From positions 1 to 64,000 of the forward strand of contig CAVUTF010000029.1 of NCBI GenBank assembly GCA_963744305.1: a stretch of 64,000 bases of DNA. The letters are read 5' to 3'. The notes under the pieces are model-generated. The model made no database searches. It was given only the letters and a program-made list of their open reading frames with translations, and had not been told where the DNA came from. The position numbers and the translations under genes were made by a program. Shown piece after piece: positions 50,426 to 59,740 of this stretch (positions within the stretch are counted from its first letter, which is position 1; each line of letters starts with the position of its first letter). Source of the DNA: FEN-1219 sp963744305 (GTDB taxonomy: Bacteria; Pseudomonadota; Gammaproteobacteria; Steroidobacterales; Rariloculaceae).

Positions 50426-50731
50426 ATGCCGCTCGTCAGCATCCGCTTACCGGATGACGTGGAAGCGCAGCTCTCACGCGAAGCTGCGCGCCTGGAACGT
50501 CCAAAATCGGAACTTGCGAGAGACGCTATCATCGACTATCTCGCTCGGCTCGAGCGCGAGCGTTTCCTAGGCGAGATTTCGAGAGCCGCGCGAGCGCGTG
50601 GAGACGACGAAGCTCTCGCTACCGCGAACGAAGCGTTGCTGACGGACAACGAGGCGTTGGCAGTGAGTGAAGGCGTGCAAGAGCGCAAGTCGTCGTATCG
50701 GGTCGCGCGCAAACGGAAGCCGCGTCGATGA
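50426..50731 (+). CDS. Ribbon-helix-helix (CopG/MazE-like) antitoxin, left copy
   Basis: 101 residues, intact. MPLVSIRLPDDVEAQLSREA with the following helices (LERPKSELARDAIIDYLARL) is a ribbon-helix-helix DNA-binding dimer; the basic tail SSYRVARKRKPRR likely contacts the toxin or nucleic acid. It differs from the right-copy antitoxin at only three residues. Its stop overlaps the toxin ATG by four bases. Because its toxin is broken, it may now act as a spare antitoxin. Confidence 0.88.
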   Translation: MPLVSIRLPDDVEAQLSREAARLERPKSELARDAIIDYLARLERERFLGEISRAARARGDDEALATANEALLTDNEALAVSEGVQERKSSYRVARKRKPRR

Positions 50732-51081
50732 GGCGCGGCGAGATCTGGCATCGGCTCGAACCCGAATCGAGGTAATGAGGTCGGCACGACGACCGGCTAT
50801 CATTCCGGCCGGTGTTGTTATCAGCTTCGATCGCGCAGGGAAGAGCCGACCGTCGTGGTGCTGCCCTTCACGACGCAAGTGAGGGCGTCGAAGGAGCCGT
50901 TGCACGTGACGATTCCGCAGCGGCGACGACCTCGAGCAATCCTGTCAGGTCATGACGGAGCAACCGCGAACGCTCGACCGACAGAAGACTCATCGAGGGA
51001 CCGCTGACTCGTCTCACGGCCGACGAAATGCTGCGCGTCGAGCGCAGCTTCAAAGCCGTCGTTGGCCTATACGAGTCGTAA
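50728..51081 (+). pseudogene. Degenerate MazF/PemK-like toxin, left copy
   Basis: Begins MRRGEIW like the right copy, then hits a stop after about 15 codons. Compared with 52239-52586 it has several small indels in the first half and at least two more in the middle (around 50925 and 50985), whereas the last 70 bases, including VGLY and the stop, are well preserved. Indels at several points and internal stops argue for true inactivation rather than one read error. Confidence 0.8.
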
Positions 51082-51096
51082 CGGTAGCATTCGCGC

Positions 51097-51837
51097 ATGA
51101 CGGATACATCGCTTAGTAACAAGATCGCGCTCGTCACCGGCGGCGGGCGCGGGATCGGTAAGGCAATCGCGCTGGCGCTAGCCGAGGGCGGTTGCGACGT
51201 CGCCGTGAACTACGTCAGCCGCGAAGCCGACGCGCGCCAGACGGCCGATGCCATTCGAGCTTTGGGGCGGCGCGCGCTCGTCGTGCAAGGCGACGTAGCG
51301 AAGAGCCGCGATGTTGCAGCGCTCGTCGCAGCGGCGGAAGCGGGTCTTGGGCCGGTGGACATTCTCGTGAACAACGCCGGTCGCGCGACGATCGAGAGCA
51401 TCGAGCAAATGACGGAGGCGAGCTGGAACGACTGCATTCAGCTCAATCTCTCGTCGGTGTTCCTGATGACTCAGGCGGTGTTGCCCGGGATGCGCGCACG
51501 CAAGTGGGGGCGCGTCATCAATCTCACGTCGGTGGCCGCGCAGGCCGGGAGCGTGATGGCGGTTCACTACGCGGCCGCGAAGGCCGGCGTCATCGCCATG
51601 ACGAAGAGCTATGCGCGGCTGCTGGCGAAGGAAGGCGTCACCATCAACGCGATCTCGCCGGCACTGATCGGCACCGAAATGGTGGCCTCGAATCCGCACA
51701 TCAAGCCGGACATGATTCCCGTCGGCCGATTCGGCCGCGTGGAAGAGTGCGCCGACGTCGCGGTGCTGCTCGCCCGCAATGCCTACATCACCGGGCAGAC
51801 GATCTCCGTCAACGGCGGTATGTACTTCGCGGCGTAA
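51097..51837 (+). CDS. Short-chain dehydrogenase/reductase (FabG-like)
   Basis: 246 residues, intact. Classical SDR: cofactor motif TGGGRGIG (14-21), NNAG at 92-95, catalytic Ser145, Tyr158 and Lys162 (YAAAK), and the C-terminal GQTISVNGGM. Arg17-like residues in the glycine loop suggest NADP(H). It reduces or oxidises an unknown carbonyl or hydroxyl substrate in the cytoplasm. It lies between the two toxin-antitoxin copies, starting 15 bp after the degenerate toxin, so it probably shares or borrows that promoter. Confidence 0.92.
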   Translation: MTDTSLSNKIALVTGGGRGIGKAIALALAEGGCDVAVNYVSREADARQTADAIRALGRRALVVQGDVAKSRDVAALVAAAEAGLGPVDILVNNAGRATIESIEQMTEASWNDCIQLNLSSVFLMTQAVLPGMRARKWGRVINLTSVAAQAGSVMAVHYAAAKAGVIAMTKSYARLLAKEGVTINAISPALIGTEMVASNPHIKPDMIPVGRFGRVEECADVAVLLARNAYITGQTISVNGGMYFAA

Positions 51838-51905
51838 TCGCGCCGAGCGTCTGACTGCTTTTGTCGCGCCGTCGCTGGCGTCGTTCGGCAGGGCGGTGTA
51901 AGCTT

Positions 51906-51932
51906 AATCGTAATACAGTTCGTCATACGAAT
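51906..51932. promoter_or_regulatory. Putative RHH antitoxin operator, right copy
   Basis: AATCGTA at 51906-51912 and TACGAAT at 51926-51932 form the same spaced inverted repeat as at 50395, with one mismatch in the left arm, directly before the antitoxin ATG. Confidence 0.45.
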
Positions 51933-51936
51933 TGAC

Positions 51937-52242
51937 ATGCCGCTTGTCAGCATTCGCCTACCGGATGACGTGGAAGCGCAGCTCTCACGCGAAGCTGCGC
52001 GCCTGGAACGTCCAAAATCGGAACTTGCGAGAGACGCCATCATCGACTATCTCGCTCGGCTCGAGCGCGAGCGGTTCCTACGGGAGATTTCGAGAGCCGC
52101 GCGAGCGCGTGGAGACGACGAAGCCCTCGCTATCGCGAACGAAGCGTTGCTGACCGACAACGAGGCGTTGGCCGTCAGTGAAGGCATGCAAGAGCGCAAG
52201 TCGTCGTATCGGGTCGCGCGCAAACGGAAGCCGCGTCGATGA
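51937..52242 (+). CDS. Ribbon-helix-helix (CopG/MazE-like) antitoxin, right copy
   Basis: 101 residues, intact; nearly identical to the left copy (differences: FLREI for FLGEI, LAIANE for LATANE, EGMQ for EGVQ). RHH fold at the N-terminus and a basic C-terminal tail. ATGA overlap with the MazF toxin at 52239-52242 indicates coupled translation. It should bind its operator and block the toxin. Confidence 0.9.
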   Translation: MPLVSIRLPDDVEAQLSREAARLERPKSELARDAIIDYLARLERERFLREISRAARARGDDEALAIANEALLTDNEALAVSEGMQERKSSYRVARKRKPRR

Positions 52243-52586
52243 GGCGCGGCGAGATCTGGCTCGGCAATCTGAACCCGAATCGCGGAGCTGAGGTCGGCAA
52301 GATTCGGCCGGTGTTGATCATGCAGGCCGACTTCTTGATCGCGCAGGGAGAGCCGACCGTCGTGGTGCTTCCCCTCACGACGCAAGTGCGGGCGTCGAAG
52401 GAGCCGTTACACGTGACCATTCCGCAACGGGACGACCTCGAGCAGGCCTGTCAGGTCATAACAGAGCAACCGCGAACGCTCGATCGGCAGAGGCTGATCG
52501 AAGGACCCCTGACTCGTCTCACCGCGGACGAAATGCTGCGCGTCGAGCGCAGCTTCAAAGCTGTCGTCGGTTTATATGAGGCGTAG
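52239..52586 (+). CDS. MazF/PemK-family mRNA interferase toxin
   Basis: 115 residues, intact. MRRGEIWLGNLNPNRGAEVG, KIRPVLIMQADFLI, VVVLPLTTQV, and LTADEMLRVERSFKAVVGLY are the strand-loop and helix blocks of the MazF/PemK/CcdB fold, with Arg of the KIRPVL motif and Thr of PLTTQV in the usual catalytic positions. It should cleave RNA in the cytoplasm when the antitoxin is degraded. Partner antitoxin overlaps it upstream. Confidence 0.9.
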   Translation: MRRGEIWLGNLNPNRGAEVGKIRPVLIMQADFLIAQGEPTVVVLPLTTQVRASKEPLHVTIPQRDDLEQACQVITEQPRTLDRQRLIEGPLTRLTADEMLRVERSFKAVVGLYEA

Positions 52587-52640
52587 CGGCATCGCTACTG
52601 TGGCGGCAACGGCTCGAGCTTGAGCACCGCGCCGTCGCGC

Positions 52641-53550
52641 TCACTCCGTGGCTCGTGCCCTCTGCTTGAGCTCGGCGATGAACGCGCGCGCCGCCGGTCC
52701 GGGCGGCGCGTCTTTGCGGTACACCACCTTCATCGGCATCACCAGGCTGCGCGGAACGTCGGCGACGCGGATCTTCACGAGCGTGCCGGCATCGAGATCG
52801 GCTTGCACGATGTGCAGCGGCATGTGCCCCCAGCCCAAGCCCTCGCGAAGAAAGGCGTGCTTGGCGCCCAAGTCCGCGAGCCGCCAAGTCAGTGCGGAGA
52901 GCACGGAGTATTCGCGGCCCTGCGAGAGCGTGGTCCGGTCGGTGAGCACGAGCTGCACGTGTTTTTGGAGAGCCGGCTTTCGAGACGACGCCGCGCTTCG
53001 CTGCGAGCGGGTGCGTCGCGGCGACGACGGTTGCGAACGGAACGTCGAGCAGCGGCTCTTCCTGAAGCTCGTCCGGCACCAGCGGCAGCGAACCGATCAC
53101 GCCGATGTGGCAGGTGCCGTCGAGCACCGGCTTGATCACTCCGCCGAGCGCTTCGACGTAAAGCCTGAGCGCGGTGTGCGGGAAGGTCTTGCGCGAGTGG
53201 CTCGCGGCCTTCGTCAAGCGCTCCATCGGATACATCACGTCGATGGCGACCGAGAGCTCCGGCTCGAGCCCTTCGCGCATCGCGCGAGCGCGCGCTTTGA
53301 ACCCGTCGATGGCGTCCGCGACCGAGCGCGCGTCGACCAGCAGGCTTCGGCCTTCGTCCGTGAGCTTCGGATAGCGCTCGGACCGATCGAACAGCCGCAC
53401 GCCGAGCTGCGCTTCCAGGTTCGCGAGCGCTTGGCTCACCACGGATTGCGCGCGGCGCAGCTTGCGTCCGGCGGCCGAGAAGCTGCCTTGGTCCACCGCC
53501 GCGATGAACGTCCGCAATTGATCGAGGGTTACGCCGTCGAGCATGGCCAT
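52641..53550 (-). CDS. LysR-family transcriptional regulator (one frameshift)
   Basis: About 303 residues from ATG at 53550. The wHTH is intact (MAMLDGVTLDQLRTFIAAVD, GSFSAAGRKLRRAQSVVSQA, LANLEAQLGVRLFDR), followed by VAIDVMYPMERLTKAASHSR and GVIGSLPLVPDELQEEPLLD. An indel near 52980 leads into LGWGHMPLHIVQADLDAGTL and VYRKDAPPGPAARAFIAELK, ending at 52641. It is divergent from the pirin-DoxX genes, with a dyad at 53561 between them, so it most likely controls them. Toxin MazF lies beyond its 3' end in convergent orientation. Confidence 0.88.
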
Positions 53551-53560
53551 CGTCTCCAGA

Positions 53561-53575
53561 CGATACTTAGTATCG
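53561..53575. promoter_or_regulatory. Putative LysR-type operator between LysR and pirin genes
   Basis: A 15-base dyad with perfect 7-bp arms, CGATACT-T-AGTATCG, lies 11 bp from the LysR start in the divergent intergenic region and fits the T-N11-A consensus of LysR boxes (inner part ATACTTAGTAT). An A/T-rich stretch, AAATATATAG, follows and may be the pirin promoter's -10 region. Confidence 0.55.
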
Positions 53576-53644
53576 AAATATATAGGCTTCTCAGATGGGT
53601 GGCGAGGCCGTAGTTTGTCACCCATCGATTCAAAGGAGACTCAC

Positions 53645-54538
53645 ATGAGCCAGGTAGCAACGATTACGCGAATTTCGGACCAGACACTCGGTGCGCCGCT
53701 CCTGCGCGAGCCGGTTGCGCCGGCGAGCGTGCGCCGCATCGTGTATCGCACCGCGGGCCGCAAACGCGGCCCGATCACGCGCCTCATGAGCCCGTCCGAC
53801 CTCGGCGAGATGCTGAAGCCGTTCGTGTTTCTCGATCACGCGGAGGTGCCGTACACCGGGCCGGAGCTCGCGGGCATCCACCCGCACTCGGGCATCGCGA
53901 CGCTGACGACGGTGTTGCAGGGCGGGCTTGCGTACGAGGACACCACCGGCAAGCGCGGAGAAGTTCCGACCGGCGGTCTCGAGTGGATGAAGGCCGGTGG
54001 CGGCGTTTGGCACGACGGTGGAGCGCTCCAAGGCGATCCGCTGCGCGTGTTCCAGCTCTGGGTTGCGCTGCCGCCGTCCGACGAGAACTCGCCGCCGGAG
54101 AGCCAGTACATTCCGCCGCAAGCAGTGCAGGAAGACGGACCCGTGCGCGTGATTCTCGGCCGGCACGGCCGCGCGCGCAGCGTGATCCGCGCACCGGAAG
54201 GCATCGACTACTTCCACGTTCGGCTCAACGACGGGGAGCGCTGGAGCTACACGCCGCCGCCTGGGTACGACGTCGCATGGCTGGCCGTCGACAAGGGTCG
54301 GCTGCATGCGTCGCAAGTCGTGAGCTCGGGGCAGCTCGCGGTGTTCGAGCAGTCGGAAGGTGCAGTCGAGGTGCGCGCGGAAGGGGCGACGTCGTTCGTC
54401 TTCGGCAGCGCGGTCAAGCATCCGCATCCGCTGGTGCTCGGCTACTACTCGGTGCACACGAGCCGCGAAGCACTCGCGCGCGGCGAAGCCGAGATCGATC
54501 GGATCGGCGAGCGGTTGCGAGCCGAAGGGCGCGCTTGA
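53645..54538 (+). CDS. Pirin family protein
   Basis: 297 residues, intact. Pirin cupin signatures: RLMSPSDLGEMLKPFVFLDH, IHPHSGIATLTTVLQGGLAY (metal ligands His79 and His81), GGLEWMKAGGGVWHDG (His123), and VRVILG in the second cupin. In pirins with quercetinase or metal-dependent activity the fourth ligand is Glu two residues after the third His; here that position is Gly125. The role may be redox-linked or quinone-related. ATG at 53645 follows AAAGGAG. A LysR regulator is divergent, and DoxX lies 43 bp downstream. Confidence 0.9.
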   Translation: MSQVATITRISDQTLGAPLLREPVAPASVRRIVYRTAGRKRGPITRLMSPSDLGEMLKPFVFLDHAEVPYTGPELAGIHPHSGIATLTTVLQGGLAYEDTTGKRGEVPTGGLEWMKAGGGVWHDGGALQGDPLRVFQLWVALPPSDENSPPESQYIPPQAVQEDGPVRVILGRHGRARSVIRAPEGIDYFHVRLNDGERWSYTPPPGYDVAWLAVDKGRLHASQVVSSGQLAVFEQSEGAVEVRAEGATSFVFGSAVKHPHPLVLGYYSVHTSREALARGEAEIDRIGERLRAEGRA

Positions 54539-54581
54539 ACGTCATCGAATCGCTAAACGCATCTACACATAGGAGATCGCA

Positions 54582-55043
54582 ATGACTACGACTACAGCAG
54601 ATCGCAAACAAACCGCCGTCGGCTCCGAAAGAGCCGCGGGTTCCACGAATGCCCTGCGAGACTTCACCGAGCTCGGCGGGCGGGTGCTGCTCGCCACGCT
54701 GTTTCTCGTGGCGGGGCTCGGGAAGATCGGCAGCTACGCGGTGACGGCAGGCTACATGACCGCGGTGGGTCTGCCGAGCGCGTTGCTGCCGGCCGTCATC
54801 GCCACGGAGGTTCTCGGCGCGATCGCGATCGTCGCCGGTTGGCAGACGCGGATCACTGCGTTCCTGCTCGCCGGCTTCACGTTGCTGTCGGCGTTGTTCT
54901 TCCACAACGACTTCGGCGACCAGGTCCAGTCCGTGATGTTCTTGAAGAACGTGTCGATCGCGGGCGGGTTCCTGCTGCTCGTGGCGAATGGGGCGGGGCG
55001 GTTCAGCGTGGATGCACGTACGAGACTTCTGTCGCGTGCATGA
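54582..55043 (+). CDS. DoxX family membrane protein, copy 1
   Basis: 153 residues, intact. Four membrane segments: LGGRVLLATLFLVAGLGKIG, LLPAVIATEVLGAIAIVAGW, ITAFLLAGFTLLSALFF and VMFLKNVSIAGGFLLLVANG, with the HNDFGD loop between the third and fourth. DoxX proteins are quinone-linked or redox-stress membrane proteins. AGGAG precedes the ATG. It follows pirin in the LysR-linked unit, a frequent pairing. A close paralog is at 61332. Confidence 0.92.
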   Translation: MTTTTADRKQTAVGSERAAGSTNALRDFTELGGRVLLATLFLVAGLGKIGSYAVTAGYMTAVGLPSALLPAVIATEVLGAIAIVAGWQTRITAFLLAGFTLLSALFFHNDFGDQVQSVMFLKNVSIAGGFLLLVANGAGRFSVDARTRLLSRA

Positions 55044-55079
55044 ACCTCCACCCGGCGCCCACCTAATGCACGGAGTTGA

Positions 55080-55096
55080 TCTCGGTCTCCCCGAGA
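55080..55096. terminator. Possible terminator hairpin between DoxX and the efflux operon
   Basis: TCTCGG at 55080-55085 can pair with CCGAGA at 55091-55096 around a 5-base loop. It lies 37 bp after the DoxX stop, between convergent genes. There is no T-run, so it is only a candidate. Confidence 0.3.
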
Positions 55097-55168
55097 AGGG
55101 GGGTGGGCGCATCACGAGCAAGCAGAGCGACCTGTGTCACGCATTGCTCACGGTGACGCGTTCGCCCA

Positions 55169-56579
55169 TCACTCTGCAGGCTGCAACTTCTCGTCGACCG
55201 CTTGCCAACCCCCGCCAAGGGCTTTGTACAGCAACACGAACACCAGTGCCGTGTCAGTCACGCTTTGTCAAGCTGATCCTGCGCTTCGAGCAAGCGGCGC
55301 TCGGCATCGAGCACCGTCAGAAAACTATCGGCGCCGTCCCGATAGCGTAAGCGAGCCAAATCTGCGCCTCTTGACTGGCTTCAGCAGCAACTTCGAGGCG
55401 CGCCTGGCGCGTTCGAGCGCTCGTGAATCCGAACAGCGCATTCTCGGCTTCCTCGAGTGCGATCAGGACCGTTTGCTCGTATCGCAACAGTGCGGCGTCC
55501 ATGTTGGCATTCGCAACGTCGATGCTGGCGCGGACGCGCCCAGATCGAACGCTGGCCAACTCAGGAACGGCCCTAACCTTGTCGCGCGTGTATCGCGATC
55601 GCCGAAGTCCGAGGACGACGTCAACAAGAACCCGACAGACCCCAACAACGAGACGCGCGGAAAGAGATCCGCAACCGCGATGCCGACACGCGCTGTCTCT
55701 GCTTGCAAGCTGTACTCCGCGAGGCGCACGTCGGAGCGTCTGCGCAGCAACCCGGCGGGGTCGCCGATGTCGAGGACTCGCGGTAGGGGCGGCAGCTCAG
55801 CGCTGGCCGCGAACACGGGCCCAAGCGCACTCGGGGATTCTCCCAACAACACGGCGAGACGATGCAGGCCGGCGTTGATGTCGCGTTCGAGCGGCGGAAT
55901 GCTCGCTAGTGTGGATTCGAGCTGGGCTCTCGCACGAGCGATATCGAGGTCGGTACCGCGACCGCCCGCGAGTAAGGCTTGCGTCAACTCGAACGTCTGT
56001 CGTTGGTTTTCCGCATTTTGCTGCGCCACGTCCAGGCGGTAGTGAGTGCCTTTGACCTCGAAATACGTTCGCGAGAGCTCGGCCGACACGATCACGAACG
56101 TATCGCGTAGGCCTTCCGTTGCCGCGTTCGCTTCCGCCACTGCCGCCTGTACCGACCGCCGCACGCGGCCGAAGAGTCGAGCTCCCATGTCGCATCAAGG
56201 CTCGCGTCGTAGATCGCTGTTCGCGGTCAGGCAGGGCTGAGGCCGCCGCACTGTCTTCCTGCTTGAGCGCGCTCAGCTGCGTCGTGGCTATCGGGTAACG
56301 TTCGAGCTTGCGCGCACCTAGCACGGCGCGTGCGGCGTGCAGGTTCGTCTCCGCAATCCGAATGTCGTGGTTGCGCAGCACCGTCGTTTCGAGCCACTCA
56401 TCGAGCTGCGGATCGTTCAGCGTTCGCCACCAAGCGAGCACAGGTTCGGCTTCTGCGAACACAGTGTCGTCTGTGGCCTCGAACACCGCGGCCGACTCCA
56501 CCTCCGGCCGTTCATAGTCGGGTCCGACCGCGCAACCTGCGGAGTACGCCGTAGCGACAAGGAAGAACCGGGGAATCAT
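55169..56579 (-). CDS. RND efflux outer-membrane lipoprotein, NodT/OprM family (frameshifted)
   Basis: About 470 residues. Signal peptide with lipobox (AYSAGC) then AVGPDYERPEVESAAVFEA. The first repeat (LAWWRTLNDPQLDEWLETTV, NHDIRIAETNLHAARAVLGA) is in one frame, the second (ELSRTYFEVKGTHYRLDVAQ, RGTDLDIARARAQLESTLAS, RRRSDVRLAEYSLQAETARV) in another, then ALLRYEQTVLIALEEAENAL, and the end DGADSFLTVLDAERRLLEAQ, TALVFVLLYKALGGGWQAVD. It forms the trimeric exit duct of the pump. Its ATG overlaps the stop of the RND pump gene by four bases. Confidence 0.88.
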
Positions 56580-59500
56580 CTGGGCGGTGGCGGAGAGGGC
56601 GTGGGGATCGGCGCATCCCCTTTGCCGCGACTCACGATGGAACGAATCACGACGTAGAACACCGGCGTCAGAAACAAGCCGATGATCGTCACGCCGATCA
56701 TGCCGCTGAACACGGCCGTGCCGAGGGACTGCCGCATTTCGGCTCCGGCGCCCGATGCCAGCACCAGCGGTACGACGCCGAGGATGAAAGCAAAAGAGGT
56801 CATCAAGATCGGTCGAAGCCTGAGCTGGGGCCGCGCGAGTCACCGCGTTGAACCGGTCTTCGCCCGCGTCCTCGCGTTGCTTCGCAAACTCGACGATCAG
56901 GATTGCGTTTTTGCATGCGAGGCCGATCAAAACGACGAAACCGATCTGCGTGAGGATGTTGTTGTCGAGCCCACGTAGCCAGACGCCCGCGAGCGCGAAC
57001 AGAATGCACAGCGGCACGATCGCGATGATCGCGAACGGCAGCGACCAGCTTTCGTACTGGAACGTCAACAACAAGAAGATGAACAAGACGGCGAGCGGAA
57101 AAATCAGGAGGCCGGAGCTGCCGGCCAGTCGCTGTTGAAACGCGAGCTCCGACCACTCGAAGCTCAAGCCGGGCGGCAACAGCGTCGCCGCCAAGGACTC
57201 CATCGCCGTCAACGCTTCGCCGGAGCTGACCCCGGGCGCCGCGCTGCCCTGGATTTCCGTGGCCGTATAGAGGTTGTGGCGTACGACTCGGTCGGTGCCG
57301 GTCGTGTTGCGCACGGCGAGCACCGAACCAGCGGAACCATCGCCCCCGTGGAGCTTCGCGCGCGCAACCGTACAATGTCGGTCGGATCGAAACGAAACGG
57401 CCCGTCCGCCTGCGCCGTCACGCGATAGCTACGACCGAAAAGATTGAAATCGTTGACGTAGGTCGAGCCGAGATAGATCTGCAGCGTCTCGAAGATACTC
57501 TCGACCGGAACGTTGAGCATCTGCGCTTTGGTGCGGTCGATATCGAGGTAGTACTGCGGCGTCGTGGTGCTGAACGTGCTGTAGGTTTGTTGAACCAAGC
57601 CGCTGCGGTTGCCGGCGTCGACGACCTCGATCGTGCTCTGCTCGAGCGCCTTGAGCCCGCGGCCGGCGCGATCCTGCAGCATCATCTTGAAGCCGCCGGC
57701 GTTGCCGATGCCACGCACGGGCGGGGGTTCGACCACGAGTATTTGCGCGTCTTGAATCTCCGCGAGGCTTCCCCAAAGCTGCTGGACGACGCCGGTCGCC
57801 GTCTCCCCGTACGCTCGGCGAAAGGCTTGAGTCCCACGAAGATCGCACCCGCGTTCGAAGCATTCGCGAACGTGGCGGCGGAGAATCCGGAGAACGCTAT
57901 GGAGCGATAAGTGCCCGGCGTGCGCAGCACGATCTCCGACGCCCGCCGCACGACTGCGTCCGTTCGCTCGAGCGACGCCCCTTTCGGCAATTCGATGATG
58001 ACGATCGCATAGCCCTGGTCTTGCTGTGGAATGAAGCCTCGCGGCACGACTTGAAACGCGAGCGCTGTGAACGCGAGCAGGACGACGAACACGACGAGCG
58101 ACATCGAAGGCCGGCGCGCGACCCTGCAAACCGCATCCGCGTAACCGGAGCTGAGCCTGTCGAATCCGGAGTTGAAGCGCCTAAAGATCGGCTCCAATAG
58201 TCGATCGCCTACTCGGCCGAAACCGGCGCCGCTGCCCGCGCCGTGCCGTAACAGGATTGCGCCGAGAGCCGGGCTCAGCGTGAGCGAAATGAACGCAGAG
58301 ATCACGGTGGCGACCGCAATCGTCAAAGCGAATTGCCGAAAGAATTCGCCCGAGATGCCGCCGAGAAATGCCGTGGGGATAAAGACAGCGCTCAAGACCA
58401 ATGCGATCGATACGAGCGCCGGCCCGACTTCGGTCATCGTGACGCGAGACGCTTCGCGGGCGCTCAAGCCGGCCTTCAGGTTCCGTTCGATGTTCTCGAC
58501 CACGACAATAGCGTCGTCGACGACGATGCCGATCGCCAACACCAGACCGAACAGCGTGAGATTGTTCAGCGAGAACCCTAGCGCCGCCATCACGGCAAAC
58601 GTTCCGATCAGCGAGACGGGGATCGCGACGATTGGGATTGCTGCCGCGCGCCAGGATTGCAGAAACAAGACGATGACCAAGATCACCAGCACGACGGCCT
58701 CGACGATCGTCGTGTAAACGGCATCCACGGACTGCTGAATGAAGTCGGTTGGGTTATAGACGATCCGGTAGGCGAGGCCGGCAGGGAAGCTTTCCGCGAG
58801 CTCGGCCATCGTTCGCTGGATGTCGTCCGACGTCGCGAGCGCATTACTGCCGGGCCGCTGAAAGATCGCGATCGCGATCGCGGGTTTGCCGTCGAGGTAG
58901 CTGTTGGTTACGTAGTCACGAGCACCGAGCTCGACGCGGCCGATGTCCTTGATTCGCACGATGCTGTTCTCGTCGCTCTTGACGATGACATTCTCGAACT
59001 CCCCGGCTGCGATGAATCTGCCTTGCGTGTTGACGGCGACTTGAAACGCGGTGGACGAGGTCATGGGCGGCTCGCCCAGCGTGCCCCCGGCCACTTGTAC
59101 GTTTTGCGCCCGTAGCGCCCGAACTACGTCACCGGCGGTCAGGCTTACATACGCCAAGCGATCGGGATCGAGCCAAACGCGCATGCTGTATTCGCGCGCT
59201 CCGAATACAACCAGGTTGCCGACGCCGTCGGTTCTCGCGAGCACGTCTCGCACTTGCAGCAAGGCGTAGTTGCTGATGTACAGGTCGTCGTACGTGCCGT
59301 CCGGTGACTCGAGGTGTACCACCATCATCAGATCCGGCGAAGCTCTTCGCCGTGGTTATGCCGAGTCGCCGACTCCTCTGGCAAGCGCGGCTCGGCGACC
59401 GAGATGCGGTTCTGCACCATACTTGCGCCGTGTCGAGGTCGGTGCCGATCTCGAAGACCACACTGAGGCTCATGACGCCGTCGCTGGTCGACTGCGACGT

Positions 59501-59740
59501 CATGTACAGCATCCGCTCGACGCCGTTTACCTCTTGCTCTATCGGTGTAGCGACCGTCTGCGCGACCACTTCCGCCGTCGCGCCGGGGTAGATCGCTCGA
59601 ACGACGATCGTCGGTGGCGAAATTTCCGGATACTGCGAGACCGGCAAAGCGGTGTAGGCGATCAGGCCGACAATGACGATGAAAATCGCGATCACAGCCG
59701 CCGACCGCGGCCGATCGATAAAGTAATGCCCGATGTTCAT
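56576..59740 (-). CDS. RND multidrug efflux transporter, HAE1 family (frameshifted)
   Basis: About 1,055 residues. Start MNIGHYFIDRPRSAAVIAIF at 59740, with QYPEISPPTIVVRAIYPGAT. After an indel near 59330 a 540-codon frame covers LRAQNVQVAGGTLGEPP, FLQSWRAAAIPIVAIPVSLI, and LVLAIGIVVDDAIVVVENIE with the paired Asp residues that carry protons in TM4, then GGISGEFFRQFALTIAVATV. Three more indels precede SMDSLAATLLPPGLSFEW-like and GFVVLIGLACKNAILIVEFA segments and the end MGAEMRQS-type GAEMRQSLGTAVFSGMIGVT. It is an inner-membrane proton/drug antiporter. It overlaps the adaptor and outer-membrane genes by ATGA on both sides. Confidence 0.9.

Larger units (their letters stand above)
50359..51090. 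repeat. Duplicated toxin-antitoxin locus, left copy of a ~730-bp direct repeat
   Basis: Matches 51870-52596 in direct orientation, from about 65 bp before the antitoxin ATG to just past the toxin stop. Promoter, operator, antitoxin and toxin are all included. The right copy is intact; this one has a damaged toxin. The SDR gene at 51097 lies between them. Confidence 0.85.
51870..52596. repeat. Duplicated toxin-antitoxin locus, right copy of a ~730-bp direct repeat
   Basis: Intact counterpart of 50359-51090, offset by 1,511 bp. It starts in sequence just after the SDR stop and ends just past the MazF stop. Confidence 0.85.
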
